A DNA stretch of 64,000 nucleotides from Leptospirales bacterium. GTDB lineage: Bacteria; Spirochaetota; Leptospiria; Leptospirales; Leptospiraceae. Positions 43,365-51,565 of this stretch are shown piece by piece (position 1 is the stretch's first letter; every line of letters begins with the position of its first letter). Where the stretch lies: positions 1 through 64,000 of the forward strand of contig JAAFIR010000026.1 of the NCBI GenBank assembly GCA_013297885.1. Direction: 5' to 3'. Made by a program: the position numbers and the translations under genes. The notes below the pieces were generated by a model that was not told the origin of the DNA, did no database searches, and saw only the letters and a program-made list of their open reading frames with translations.

Positions 43365-45686
43365 TTAACTAATTTTAAATAGATTATCAATAATAGTTAT
43401 CTTTTCAGGAATTTTAAGAGTAGAAATCTCATTTTTAAGTTCATTAGTAAAAAGATTTTCTTCTATAAAAACATAAACTTTTAACAAATTTTGATTTTTA
43501 TTTAAGAGTTTGGTTCCGAGATCTATTCCATTTCCACCAATTAAAAAATAATCGATTAAAACTATGTTAGGTGTAAAAATTTCAACTTGTTCAATGGCAG
43601 ATTGTGCAGAATCTTTTTCAATAAAATTAAAATTTGGTAGTTTTTTTTTCCAATCTTCTCTTTCTTTGGGATTATCATTCACCAATAAAATTGATTTTTT
43701 AAAATTTGGAAGCTGAACTATAAATTTTGTTCCTTTATTTAATTCAGATTCGGCTGTAAGTTTTCCATCCAGAGACTGAATCATTTCAAAACAAAATGGT
43801 AAACCAAAACCACTTCCTTTCTCTCCAAAAGTTCCAATTTCTGATTGATTTGTTTGAGAGTTAAATAAAGTATTTATTTTAGCAACACTCATTCCTTTAC
43901 CAAAATCTTGAACTTCTAAACTTAATTCTTGTTCTGATTCAAAAAAATTTATTAAGATTGAACTTCCTCCATGTGAAAACTTTAAAGCATTTCCTAAAAG
44001 ATTATTTAAAATAATTTGTAATAATTTGTAATCAGATGCAAATTCTTTTTCTTTTGGTATAAAGTTTTCTAACCTAATTTTTTTATCTTTAGCAGTTAAT
44101 TCAACTTTTTTAATTGTTTCTTCTACTTCTAAAAATAAATTTTTATTTTCATATAAAGGTAAAATTTTTCCAGTTTGTAGCCTAGCATAACTTAAAATTT
44201 CAGTAACCATTTTTAATAGTCGTTCTACATTTTGTTTTGAAAAATTTAACATTTCTTTATTTGATTCAACAGATACTTCTTCTTCCAATAAATATTCCAA
44301 TGTCATGCTAAGTGAAGAAAGTGGTGAACGAATATCATGTGACACCACAGAAAGAAATTTATCTTTTAATTTATTTGCTTCAGTAATTGCCTCAATTGCT
44401 TTTTGTAAAGAATCTGTTCTTTCCATCACTTTATTTTCAAGGAAGTCCTTAGCTTTTGCTAATTCATTAGATAAACTTTCAACAGTGTTAAATGCTTTTG
44501 AAAATCGAGCAGATAATAAAAATGCTTGAGAAAAAATAAATATAAAAAATCCATAATGACCAAAATAACCAGTTTGAATAACTTGATTTGTGTATAAAAT
44601 ATCATTTATGATAGTTATTGTAAAAAGTAAATTACCAATAATAAAAGTTTTTGCCCCACTTTCCTTTCCAATAATTGCAAATATTGTCAAATAAATCACA
44701 TAAATTACTGTTAATAAAATATTTAAGTTAATTAATATTTGAAACTTTGAGACAGAAGTTGTTGGAAAAAAAATAAATCCAAAAACTGTTATAAAACTTA
44801 TGATATAAATAAAATAATTTAAAAAAAGAATTTGTTTATTTTTAAAAATAGATAAGAAATAAAGACAAAAGAATAAATTTCCAAATGAAATAGTTAAAAA
44901 CTCAAGCCTGATTGAAATGAACCAATTTAAATTTGGTACTAAATCATAAAAAGAATATTCTCCTGTTAAAGAAGTTCTTAAAGAAATAATTAAACAAAAA
45001 ATTCCAAAATAAATTGCGAACTTATCTTGTTTTCTTAAAAAATACAATCCTATATGATAAATTCCCATTATAAACATACTTCCAATTAGAAAAAATTCAA
45101 GATAAGTTTTTCTGATTTTTTCTTTTAAAATGGAATTTATTTCACCTATTCTAATTGGATACCAAAACCCACCTTTGCTATGATGGTAATTTGAAACTTG
45201 AACGATAAACTCATATTCATTATTTGAAGACTTTTCAATAATAGTAGTAATTGGTAAATAATTTGGTTTTGAATACAATGAATTATTTCCTAAATTACCA
45301 ACTTCATAAACTAATTTTTTATTTACAAAAATTTTTCCATTTGTTCCAAATGTTAAATAGGTAATTGCAAGTGGTATATCTTTATCTAATTTTAATTTCA
45401 TATAAAAACTAGCTGAACCAAAACCACCTTCTCCAAGTTTATCTATTTTTTTTTGATCTGAATTCCATACAGCAGGAATATTAGCTATATCTGAAATGGA
45501 TTGAAATTTTTCTGTTTCAGAAAAAAATTCTCCCCAGATAACTTTCCAATTTCCACTCAAATCATAATTCTGATTCAGTATCATTTCTGAGGACAATTCA
45601 AGAAAACCATTTTCAACTTTATATTCTTTAACTTTTGAACATTTGGTAGAACAAAAAATCAAAAAAATTAAAAACAAGATTCTCAT
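43365..45686 (-). CDS. Hybrid histidine kinase with 7TMR-DISM sensor and C-terminal receiver
   Basis: This 773-residue protein starts with a signal-like segment (ILFLIFLIFCSTKC) that may be a lipobox. An extracytoplasmic jelly-roll-like domain of the 7TMR-DISM type (GNWKVIWGEFF, YPIRIGEI, residues about 45-190) follows, then seven transmembrane helices (about 195-390), a HisKA domain with the phospho-acceptor His450 in VSHDIRSPLSSL, an HATPase domain (NNLLGNALKFS, GSGFGLPFC) and a receiver with Asp712 (IVLIDYF). The ATG at 45686 is chosen over an upstream TTG. A partner regulator is not adjacent; the 7TMR-DISM domain suggests sensing of a small carbohydrate-like ligand. Confidence 0.9.
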   Translation of the reverse strand: MRILFLIFLIFCSTKCSKVKEYKVENGFLELSSEMILNQNYDLSGNWKVIWGEFFSETEKFQSISDIANIPAVWNSDQKKIDKLGEGGFGSASFYMKLKLDKDIPLAITYLTFGTNGKIFVNKKLVYEVGNLGNNSLYSKPNYLPITTIIEKSSNNEYEFIVQVSNYHHSKGGFWYPIRIGEINSILKEKIRKTYLEFFLIGSMFIMGIYHIGLYFLRKQDKFAIYFGIFCLIISLRTSLTGEYSFYDLVPNLNWFISIRLEFLTISFGNLFFCLYFLSIFKNKQILFLNYFIYIISFITVFGFIFFPTTSVSKFQILINLNILLTVIYVIYLTIFAIIGKESGAKTFIIGNLLFTITIINDILYTNQVIQTGYFGHYGFFIFIFSQAFLLSARFSKAFNTVESLSNELAKAKDFLENKVMERTDSLQKAIEAITEANKLKDKFLSVVSHDIRSPLSSLSMTLEYLLEEEVSVESNKEMLNFSKQNVERLLKMVTEILSYARLQTGKILPLYENKNLFLEVEETIKKVELTAKDKKIRLENFIPKEKEFASDYKLLQIILNNLLGNALKFSHGGSSILINFFESEQELSLEVQDFGKGMSVAKINTLFNSQTNQSEIGTFGEKGSGFGLPFCFEMIQSLDGKLTAESELNKGTKFIVQLPNFKKSILLVNDNPKEREDWKKKLPNFNFIEKDSAQSAIEQVEIFTPNIVLIDYFLIGGNGIDLGTKLLNKNQNLLKVYVFIEENLFTNELKNEISTLKIPEKITIIDNLFKIS

Positions 45687-45801
45687 TAACCTATGATTAT
45701 GACCCAAATTAAACTATGCAAGTTAAATATTTAATTTCAAAATAATTTCTTATATAATAAAAAATTCTTGGAATTCTAGGAACAAGAAAAAAGAATTACC
45801 C

Positions 45802-46863
45802 ATGGTCACAAAAAAAAAATCAATTTCTAAATCTATCCTTAAGTCAGTAAAAAACTTAAAAGAAAAAATTTCTCCGTCCAAAAAGCTTTCTCAAAAAAAC
45901 AAAATACTTCTTCCTAAAAAACACAAAGGGCTTGGGATAAATGTAGTTTTAAAACATAAAAAAGAATCTGAGATGCTTAAATATGTTGAATATTTAAAAG
46001 AACTTAGAGTAGAATGGGTCAGATTAGAGTTAAATTATTATGATATGCTAGATGATAAAATTATGGATTTTTTTGTTGAAGAGCTTTGTAAAGCAGATAT
46101 CAAAATTCTTGGATTATTAACAGGACTTGTTCCAGGAACTTTAGTGAATTGTTGGATCCCATCATTAAATTTTAAATGTCCACTTGATACAATTTTTGAT
46201 TATAAAGCTTATACAGAAAGACTATGTTTAAGATATAAAAATCAAATTAAAGATTGGGAAATTTGGAATGAACCAAACACACTTCGATTTTGGATTCATA
46301 ATCCTGAGCCATCAGAATATGTAAAATTAGTTTCTGAAACTTCTCCCATAATAAAAAAAATAAATTCACAAAATAAAACTTATTTTGGTGGACTAATGGG
46401 AGATGATATTCGGGTCATTGCACCTTTTCAAAGAATTAATTTTATAGAAGATTGTATAAAAATTGGAATTGATCCATTTATAGACGTTTACAATTTTCAT
46501 CCATATGATCCAATTTGTTATTTTTCAAAACAACCAAGTGAAGTTTATTTTCCAACAATCAAATCTGTAATTAATTCATTTCTAGGAAAATATTCTGATG
46601 TAAAAAAACCATTTATCATTTCTGAAATTGGAACTTGTCCTTTATGGTTAAAAATTTCTCAAACAGAAATTGGTGTACTTTACAAAGACATCTATTTGCA
46701 TTCTAGATCAAAGAATGTTGATTGTTACTTTTGGGTTTTAACAGATTTTAAAGGGCCAGAATATTCTAGATGGAATCCTGAAACTGCATTTGGTTTAATT
46801 GATTGGGAATTAAACCCAAAAGAAATGTACAAATCTTTTGTGACAGAGTTAAATAAATTGTAA
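45802..46863 (+). CDS. Glycoside hydrolase-like protein (GH5/GH39-type TIM barrel)
   Basis: This 353-residue protein has a basic N-terminus without a clear signal peptide and a (beta/alpha)8 domain. The acid/base Glu157 lies in DWEIWNEPN and the probable nucleophile Glu275 in FIISEIGTCPLW, the clan GH-A pattern. Other barrel pieces are VRLELNYYDML and FHPYDPI. It could trim its own glycans or act on host or environmental polysaccharide; the substrate cannot be read from the sequence, and the lack of an export signal is unexpected for a secreted hydrolase. Confidence 0.78.
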   Translation: MVTKKKSISKSILKSVKNLKEKISPSKKLSQKNKILLPKKHKGLGINVVLKHKKESEMLKYVEYLKELRVEWVRLELNYYDMLDDKIMDFFVEELCKADIKILGLLTGLVPGTLVNCWIPSLNFKCPLDTIFDYKAYTERLCLRYKNQIKDWEIWNEPNTLRFWIHNPEPSEYVKLVSETSPIIKKINSQNKTYFGGLMGDDIRVIAPFQRINFIEDCIKIGIDPFIDVYNFHPYDPICYFSKQPSEVYFPTIKSVINSFLGKYSDVKKPFIISEIGTCPLWLKISQTEIGVLYKDIYLHSRSKNVDCYFWVLTDFKGPEYSRWNPETAFGLIDWELNPKEMYKSFVTELNKL

Positions 46864-46916
46864 TTTCTTCTGAAAAAATTTTAGAATTAAAATTTTTTTT
46901 TAATAAGCGTTAAGGA

Positions 46917-47068
46917 TACGAAGCACAAGACCGAAGGTCGAAGGTCTTTGCTTGCAAAGACCGAAACGTAAGTGAAGTGCGGAAGTAGCCTGACCTTACT
47001 TTATTTTTTAAACACTATCATTTAATCTTAATTAAGTGAAGGGTTAAAAATAAAGAAAGGAAACGCCC
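46917..47068 (+). repeat. Structured dispersed element, copy H (divergent)
   Basis: The most divergent copy, yet the outer helix GCGTT (46917-46921) / AACGC (47062-47066) and the inner AGG (TTAAGGATACGAAGC) / CCT (GTAGCCTGACC) both keep pairing. The interior contains repeated GACCGAAGGTCGAAGGTC words that can fold several ways, and the second arm is TTACTTTATTTTT with AAAAATAAAGAAAG. It lies between convergent genes. Confidence 0.65.
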
Positions 47069-47090
47069 CAAAAATCAATCCAAGAAAATT

Positions 47091-48134
47091 TTATTTTAAT
47101 TTTTTTTCTAATTCAGAAATTCTTTTTCTTAGCTCTGGTAAATTTCTATGTATTGCTTGAGACTTTTGAAAATCTGAAAAAGGTTGTAATGGTGTTCCTG
47201 CATATACTCCTGACTCTTTAACATCATTTGAAACACCTGGACGAATTAACAAAATTACATCATCAGCAATTTCTAAATGATCCAACACACCACATTGTCC
47301 ACTAGTGATGACTCTGTTTCCTAGCTTGCTAGAACCAGCTACGATAAATCCTGCTGTTAAAGCACAATCTTCTCCAATTGTTACATTATGAGCTACATGA
47401 CAAAGGTTATCAAATTTAGTTCCTCGTTTAATCAATGTTATGTGGTAAGCTGCCCTATCAATACAACAATTTGCTCCAACATGAACATCATCCTCAATTA
47501 CAACAATACCAGTTTGTGGAATTCGATGATATTTTTTATCTGAGCTTAATGCAAAACCAAATCCTTCAGATCCAATTACTGTTCCCGATTTGATATAAAC
47601 TTTTTTTCCTAAAATACAATTGTAACCAATTACAACATTTGTATAAATTACAGAATCATCATCTATTTTTGCATTTGATTCGATAACAGAATTTGTTTGA
47701 ATAATCACTCTTTCACCAATTTCAACATTTTCTCCAATTACAACTTTTGGACCAATTACTACTGTGTCTGAAATTTTTGCACTTGGATGAATCAATGCAG
47801 ATGGATGACGTTTTCCCCACTCAGTTTGAAATAAATTTTTATCTGCATATTTTTGTTTAATTAAAGCATGAGTATGAGGGACATTTTTTGAAATAATAAT
47901 TCCAGGAATATGATAAGACTTAATTTCTTCATATAATTTGGAATTTGTGATAACAGCTGAAGGAAGATTTTTTTTTAACAAGTCCAAAAATTTTTTATTA
48001 TCTATAAAAACTAACGATCCCATTTTTCCAGTTTCTATAGAAGTGATGTTTGTAATTTCAGCATCTCCAACAAGTTGTTCAAAAAAGTTATTGGATTCAA
48101 ATTCTTTATAAATTTCGGAGAGCTTTATATTCAT
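47091..48134 (-). CDS. lpxD: UDP-3-O-(3-hydroxyacyl)glucosamine N-acyltransferase
   Basis: This 347-residue LpxD performs the third step of lipid A synthesis, adding an N-linked hydroxyacyl chain from acyl-ACP to UDP-3-O-acyl-glucosamine. The N-terminal uridine-binding domain (ITNITSIETGKMGSLVFIDNKKFL) is followed by the left-handed beta-helix of hexapeptide repeats (ISDTVVIGPKVVIGENVEIGE ... VHVGANCCIDRAAY) with the active-site region CHVAHNVTIGEDCAL. The C-terminal helix is KSQAIHRNLPELRKRISELEKKLK. Its presence shows a lipid A-bearing outer membrane. Confidence 0.95.
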   Translation of the reverse strand: MNIKLSEIYKEFESNNFFEQLVGDAEITNITSIETGKMGSLVFIDNKKFLDLLKKNLPSAVITNSKLYEEIKSYHIPGIIISKNVPHTHALIKQKYADKNLFQTEWGKRHPSALIHPSAKISDTVVIGPKVVIGENVEIGERVIIQTNSVIESNAKIDDDSVIYTNVVIGYNCILGKKVYIKSGTVIGSEGFGFALSSDKKYHRIPQTGIVVIEDDVHVGANCCIDRAAYHITLIKRGTKFDNLCHVAHNVTIGEDCALTAGFIVAGSSKLGNRVITSGQCGVLDHLEIADDVILLIRPGVSNDVKESGVYAGTPLQPFSDFQKSQAIHRNLPELRKRISELEKKLK

Positions 48135-48267
48135 TTATACAAAATAATAGTTTTAGTAACAACTTTCAAGTATATTTTTATGTTGTTATTTTGCAAATAT
48201 TGAATCTACTCTTTAAAATTAAAAAAGTCTTGAAATTTAACAGCTAATTTGGTTTTTTTTATCTTAG

Positions 48268-49083
48268 ATGAAATTTTTTATTCTATTATTTTTTTTGATA
48301 AGTAAACTTTTTTCCAATGATACAATTGAAAAAATATATGCTTTGGAATACGGTAAATCTGTTTATCCAACAGAACTTTTAAATTCAAAATCAAATGTTA
48401 AATCCCAAAATATACTTTGGTTATTTTATTATATTGAAACCAGAAAGAAAAAAATTTTAATAGATACTGGTTTTACAGATACAAGATATGTAAAAACATT
48501 TAATATTGAAAATTTTCAAAATCCAAAAGCTTTACTGGAATCAATTGGTGTTTCTCAAGAAGATATCACAGATATAATTTTAACTCATTCCCATTTTGAT
48601 CATATAGGTGGAGCACATCTTTTTCCAAACGCAAAAATTTTTATTCAAGGTTCAGAATTAGATTTTTTATATTCAAGAGAAATTAACCAAAAGTATGAAA
48701 AAGTTTTGAATTTAAGAAATTTTAGAAACTCAATTGAAAAGCTCGGACCAAATTTTTATTTTTCTGATTATTTAACAATTTATTTTTCTGGAGGACATAC
48801 AATTGGTTCTCAAGTAGTACATATAAAGTTTGATAACAAAGAGTATTATATAACCGGGGATGAATGTTATTTTGCAAACGAATGTCTTACAGGAATTGGA
48901 TTAAATCCCAAAGCTGCTTACAGTTTAGAAAAAAATAAAAATTTTATTTCTAAACTGAACAATTTATATTCAAAAAATCCAAAGCTTGAAGTATTAACAT
49001 TACATGACACAAATTTATTAATTCAGTATAAAAAAATTCAAAATAATGTCATCCAGATTTATACACGTGAGAGTAAAAAATGA
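48268..49083 (+). CDS. Exported metallo-beta-lactamase-fold hydrolase
   Basis: This 271-residue protein has a signal peptide (MKFFILLFFLISKLFS) and an MBL domain. The metal-binding motif is T-H-S-H-F-D-H, giving His107, His109, Asp111 and His112, followed by GGHTIGSQ and YITGDECYF. The GGxTxGSQ and length resemble the lactonase-like MBL branch (AHL lactonase type). It starts a three-gene unit with overlapping starts and stops (ATGA, GTGA). Substrate unknown; periplasmic location is predicted from the signal. Confidence 0.85.
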   Translation: MKFFILLFFLISKLFSNDTIEKIYALEYGKSVYPTELLNSKSNVKSQNILWLFYYIETRKKKILIDTGFTDTRYVKTFNIENFQNPKALLESIGVSQEDITDIILTHSHFDHIGGAHLFPNAKIFIQGSELDFLYSREINQKYEKVLNLRNFRNSIEKLGPNFYFSDYLTIYFSGGHTIGSQVVHIKFDNKEYYITGDECYFANECLTGIGLNPKAAYSLEKNKNFISKLNNLYSKNPKLEVLTLHDTNLLIQYKKIQNNVIQIYTRESKK

Positions 49084-50276
49084 AATTCTTATTTTTATTA
49101 ATTTTTCTAATTTCTTGTTCAGATGAAAAGAACACAAAAAAAAATATCAATGTCTCCAAAACTGAACCTTCAACTTATTTTGATGAAATAGCAGATCTCA
49201 TTTCAGCAAATAAAAATTCTACAAGTCCAAAATACGATTTAATAAAATCGAATCCTTTTTATAAAAATTTTGATTCAAATATCAATTCAAATTGGGATAA
49301 GATTGAAAATAATTACATCACCAAAGTAAAAAACTGGTCAGAAGAAAATCTAAAAGACAATTACAAAAAAAACACTGCACTTTATCCTTTAAGTGGTGCA
49401 GATTTTATAAATTTATTTCATCTTTCAAATGATTCAGATAAATACATTATGATTGGACTTGAAACTCCTGGATTTGTTGAAGACCCAAATAATTTTAAAC
49501 CAAATGAAATTTCCAATTCTTTAAATCTAATCAAACTTACTGTTGCTCAAATTGCACGTCAAAATTATTTTAGCACAAACTTGATGGAATATAAATTTAA
49601 AAACAAAATTTTTCCTGGAGTTGCCCCCATTTTAATGGTTTTTTTAAAAAGACTTGGTTTTAAAATTTATGATCTAGAAAGAATCAAAATTAATGAAGAA
49701 GGAAATTTAGTAAAAATTGGTGAGTCTGAAGTTCAGGACACACCTGAAGCACTTCAAGGAATTAGAATTTATTTTTATTCTGAAAAATCCCCTGAAAGAG
49801 TTAGAGAAATTGTTTTTTTAAAAATGTTCATCCAAGAATATTCAACTAATTTAGATAGACCAGAAGGAAAATTTTTTGATAAACAAAATCGTTTTAATAT
49901 CATAATGAAGTCTGCAATTTATTTAATGCATATGGAAAAATTTTCTGGTTTCTTAGAAAAAATTCTTTCCAAAACAGACAGAGTAGTTCAAGACGATTCA
50001 GGAATTCCTTTAAAATATTTTTCTAAAACAAACTGGAATATAAAAACTTTTGGAACCTATAAATCTAGAATTCCAATTAAATATGTTTTAAGAGAAGCAA
50101 AAATGTTTAAAACAGAAAAAGGAAATTTATCTTCTGAACAAAAGAATTTTACCCAAGACGAATTAATTAAAATTTTTGATGAACAAAAAAATCCTCTCGA
50201 TTTTAAATATGGTTATGGAGCTGGAGCAAAAAGATCCAATTTAATTTTACTACAAAGAGAAAAAAATAATCAGTGA
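49080..50276 (+). CDS. Hypothetical lipoprotein in MBL operon
   Basis: A 398-residue predicted lipoprotein: signal MKFLFLLIFLISC with Cys13, then a Lys/Asn/Ser-rich linker and a soluble domain of about 350 residues with no recognised signature. Conserved-looking pieces are YPLSGADFINLFHLSND, GAPILM-type hydrophobic segments, and a C-terminal FKYGYGAGAKRSNLILLQREK. It overlaps both neighbours by 4 bp, so it is co-translated with the MBL enzyme and the amidohydrolase-like protein. Its job is probably linked to theirs, but nothing indicates what. Confidence 0.7.
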   Translation: MKFLFLLIFLISCSDEKNTKKNINVSKTEPSTYFDEIADLISANKNSTSPKYDLIKSNPFYKNFDSNINSNWDKIENNYITKVKNWSEENLKDNYKKNTALYPLSGADFINLFHLSNDSDKYIMIGLETPGFVEDPNNFKPNEISNSLNLIKLTVAQIARQNYFSTNLMEYKFKNKIFPGVAPILMVFLKRLGFKIYDLERIKINEEGNLVKIGESEVQDTPEALQGIRIYFYSEKSPERVREIVFLKMFIQEYSTNLDRPEGKFFDKQNRFNIIMKSAIYLMHMEKFSGFLEKILSKTDRVVQDDSGIPLKYFSKTNWNIKTFGTYKSRIPIKYVLREAKMFKTEKGNLSSEQKNFTQDELIKIFDEQKNPLDFKYGYGAGAKRSNLILLQREKNNQ

Positions 50277-51457
50277 AATACATTTGTTTTTTTTTTAGTT
50301 TCATTTTATTTGCAGATTCAATAAAAAATGTTCGGTATTTAAAACCTGATTATAGTTTTAGTAAAAATTCTGAAATTTTTTTTGAGAAAGGTAAATTTTC
50401 CAAATTTGTAGAATCAAATTCTTCAAAAGTAGATTTTTATATTCTTCCAAGTTTTTGTGACGTCTATGCTACTATAGGAAATAACCAAATTTTTCCAATT
50501 GAATTAAAATTAGAATCATTTTTAAAATTTGGTTTTACCCATGTTCAGTTAGTGGCTGACAAAAAAGAAATTTTTAATAATAGAAAATCTAAATTACCCA
50601 TATTCAATTTTTCTGAAAAAAATTATTTGCCATCTTCACCAAATTTTTCAGATTCAAAATACAAAAACTATAACTTAATTTCTGATTATACAAATTTAGA
50701 ATTTTCTGATCAGAATTTAAATGAATTTTTTTATATTAATAATTCTGCTTATGAAATAAATTCTTCATTATTAAACTATTGGAATATTCAATTAAAAAAA
50801 ACTAATTCGATTTTAAGAATTCATACTTATTCAGATTCAGTTTCCATTATGGATGCATTAATTTCTGGAAATAGAATTTTAGTTCATCCAATCTCAATAA
50901 AACTAAAAAATCAAATCACAGTTGAACATTTAAATGAAATTCGTTATACTCCAATATTAAATGTATATCGCAATATGAGATTAGATAATTCTGAAAATTC
51001 TGAAGGTTTAGATGATTTAAATCTTTTTAACAAAAATAAATTTTTTGAAACAAAACTTTCTACAACATTCAGTGAAATTTTATCAAATAATTCTTATTCT
51101 GATTTACAGAAAATTGAAATGAAAAATGAATATAATACTTTTTTGGAATTCATTTTAGAAAAACCAGAAATTTTAGATAAAATTGAACTAGGATCAGGAA
51201 CTGGTCATCGTTTAAGTTTTGCTGGTTTAAGTGGAATCAAAGAATATTTAATTTTACAAAAACTTTTCCCAAAAAAGAAAAATTTATTAAAAATTCTCAC
51301 AACTAATTCTTGCTCTAGAGTATCCAAAACTTATAGAGGAAAAATAGAATTAAATGAAGAAGCAAATTTTTTATTATTAAAAGAAAATCCAATTTTGAAT
51401 CCTGAAATTCTTTTTCAAATCCAAGGATTATTCCATAATGGTATAAAAATATTCTAA
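50273..51457 (+). CDS. Degenerate amidohydrolase-like exported protein
   Basis: This 394-residue protein begins with GTG (GTGA overlap with the upstream stop) and has a short signal (YICFFFSFILFADS). The fold resembles amidohydrolases: an N-terminal strand region, then LPSFCDVYATIGNNQ where LPGFIDxHxH would normally stand, and a C-terminal GTGHRLSFAGLSGIKEYLIL ... ILTTNSCSRV ... GKIELNEEANFLLL typical of imidazolonepropionase-like enzymes. The metal-binding HxH is absent, so it may be catalytically dead or use different chemistry. Third gene of the MBL operon. Confidence 0.6.
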   Translation: MKYICFFFSFILFADSIKNVRYLKPDYSFSKNSEIFFEKGKFSKFVESNSSKVDFYILPSFCDVYATIGNNQIFPIELKLESFLKFGFTHVQLVADKKEIFNNRKSKLPIFNFSEKNYLPSSPNFSDSKYKNYNLISDYTNLEFSDQNLNEFFYINNSAYEINSSLLNYWNIQLKKTNSILRIHTYSDSVSIMDALISGNRILVHPISIKLKNQITVEHLNEIRYTPILNVYRNMRLDNSENSEGLDDLNLFNKNKFFETKLSTTFSEILSNNSYSDLQKIEMKNEYNTFLEFILEKPEILDKIELGSGTGHRLSFAGLSGIKEYLILQKLFPKKKNLLKILTTNSCSRVSKTYRGKIELNEEANFLLLKENPILNPEILFQIQGLFHNGIKIF

Positions 51458-51531
51458 TCTGTTTTTATTATTTATAAAAATTATTACTATTTTAATTTTT
51501 ATTTTAATTTATTTCCAAAATAAATTTCTAC

Positions 51532-51559
51532 TTGACAATATTTTTTTTGGAAATAAATT
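51532..51559 (+). promoter_or_regulatory. Promoter placed for a leaderless transcript
   Basis: TTGACA at 51532-51537, a 16-nt spacer and TAAATT at 51554-51559 give a promoter whose start point would fall at or beside the ATG at 51566. No Shine-Dalgarno sequence lies between the promoter and the ATG. This suggests leaderless translation of the lipoprotein gene, although another start codon further in cannot be excluded. Confidence 0.5.
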
Positions 51560-51565
51560 TCCTTT

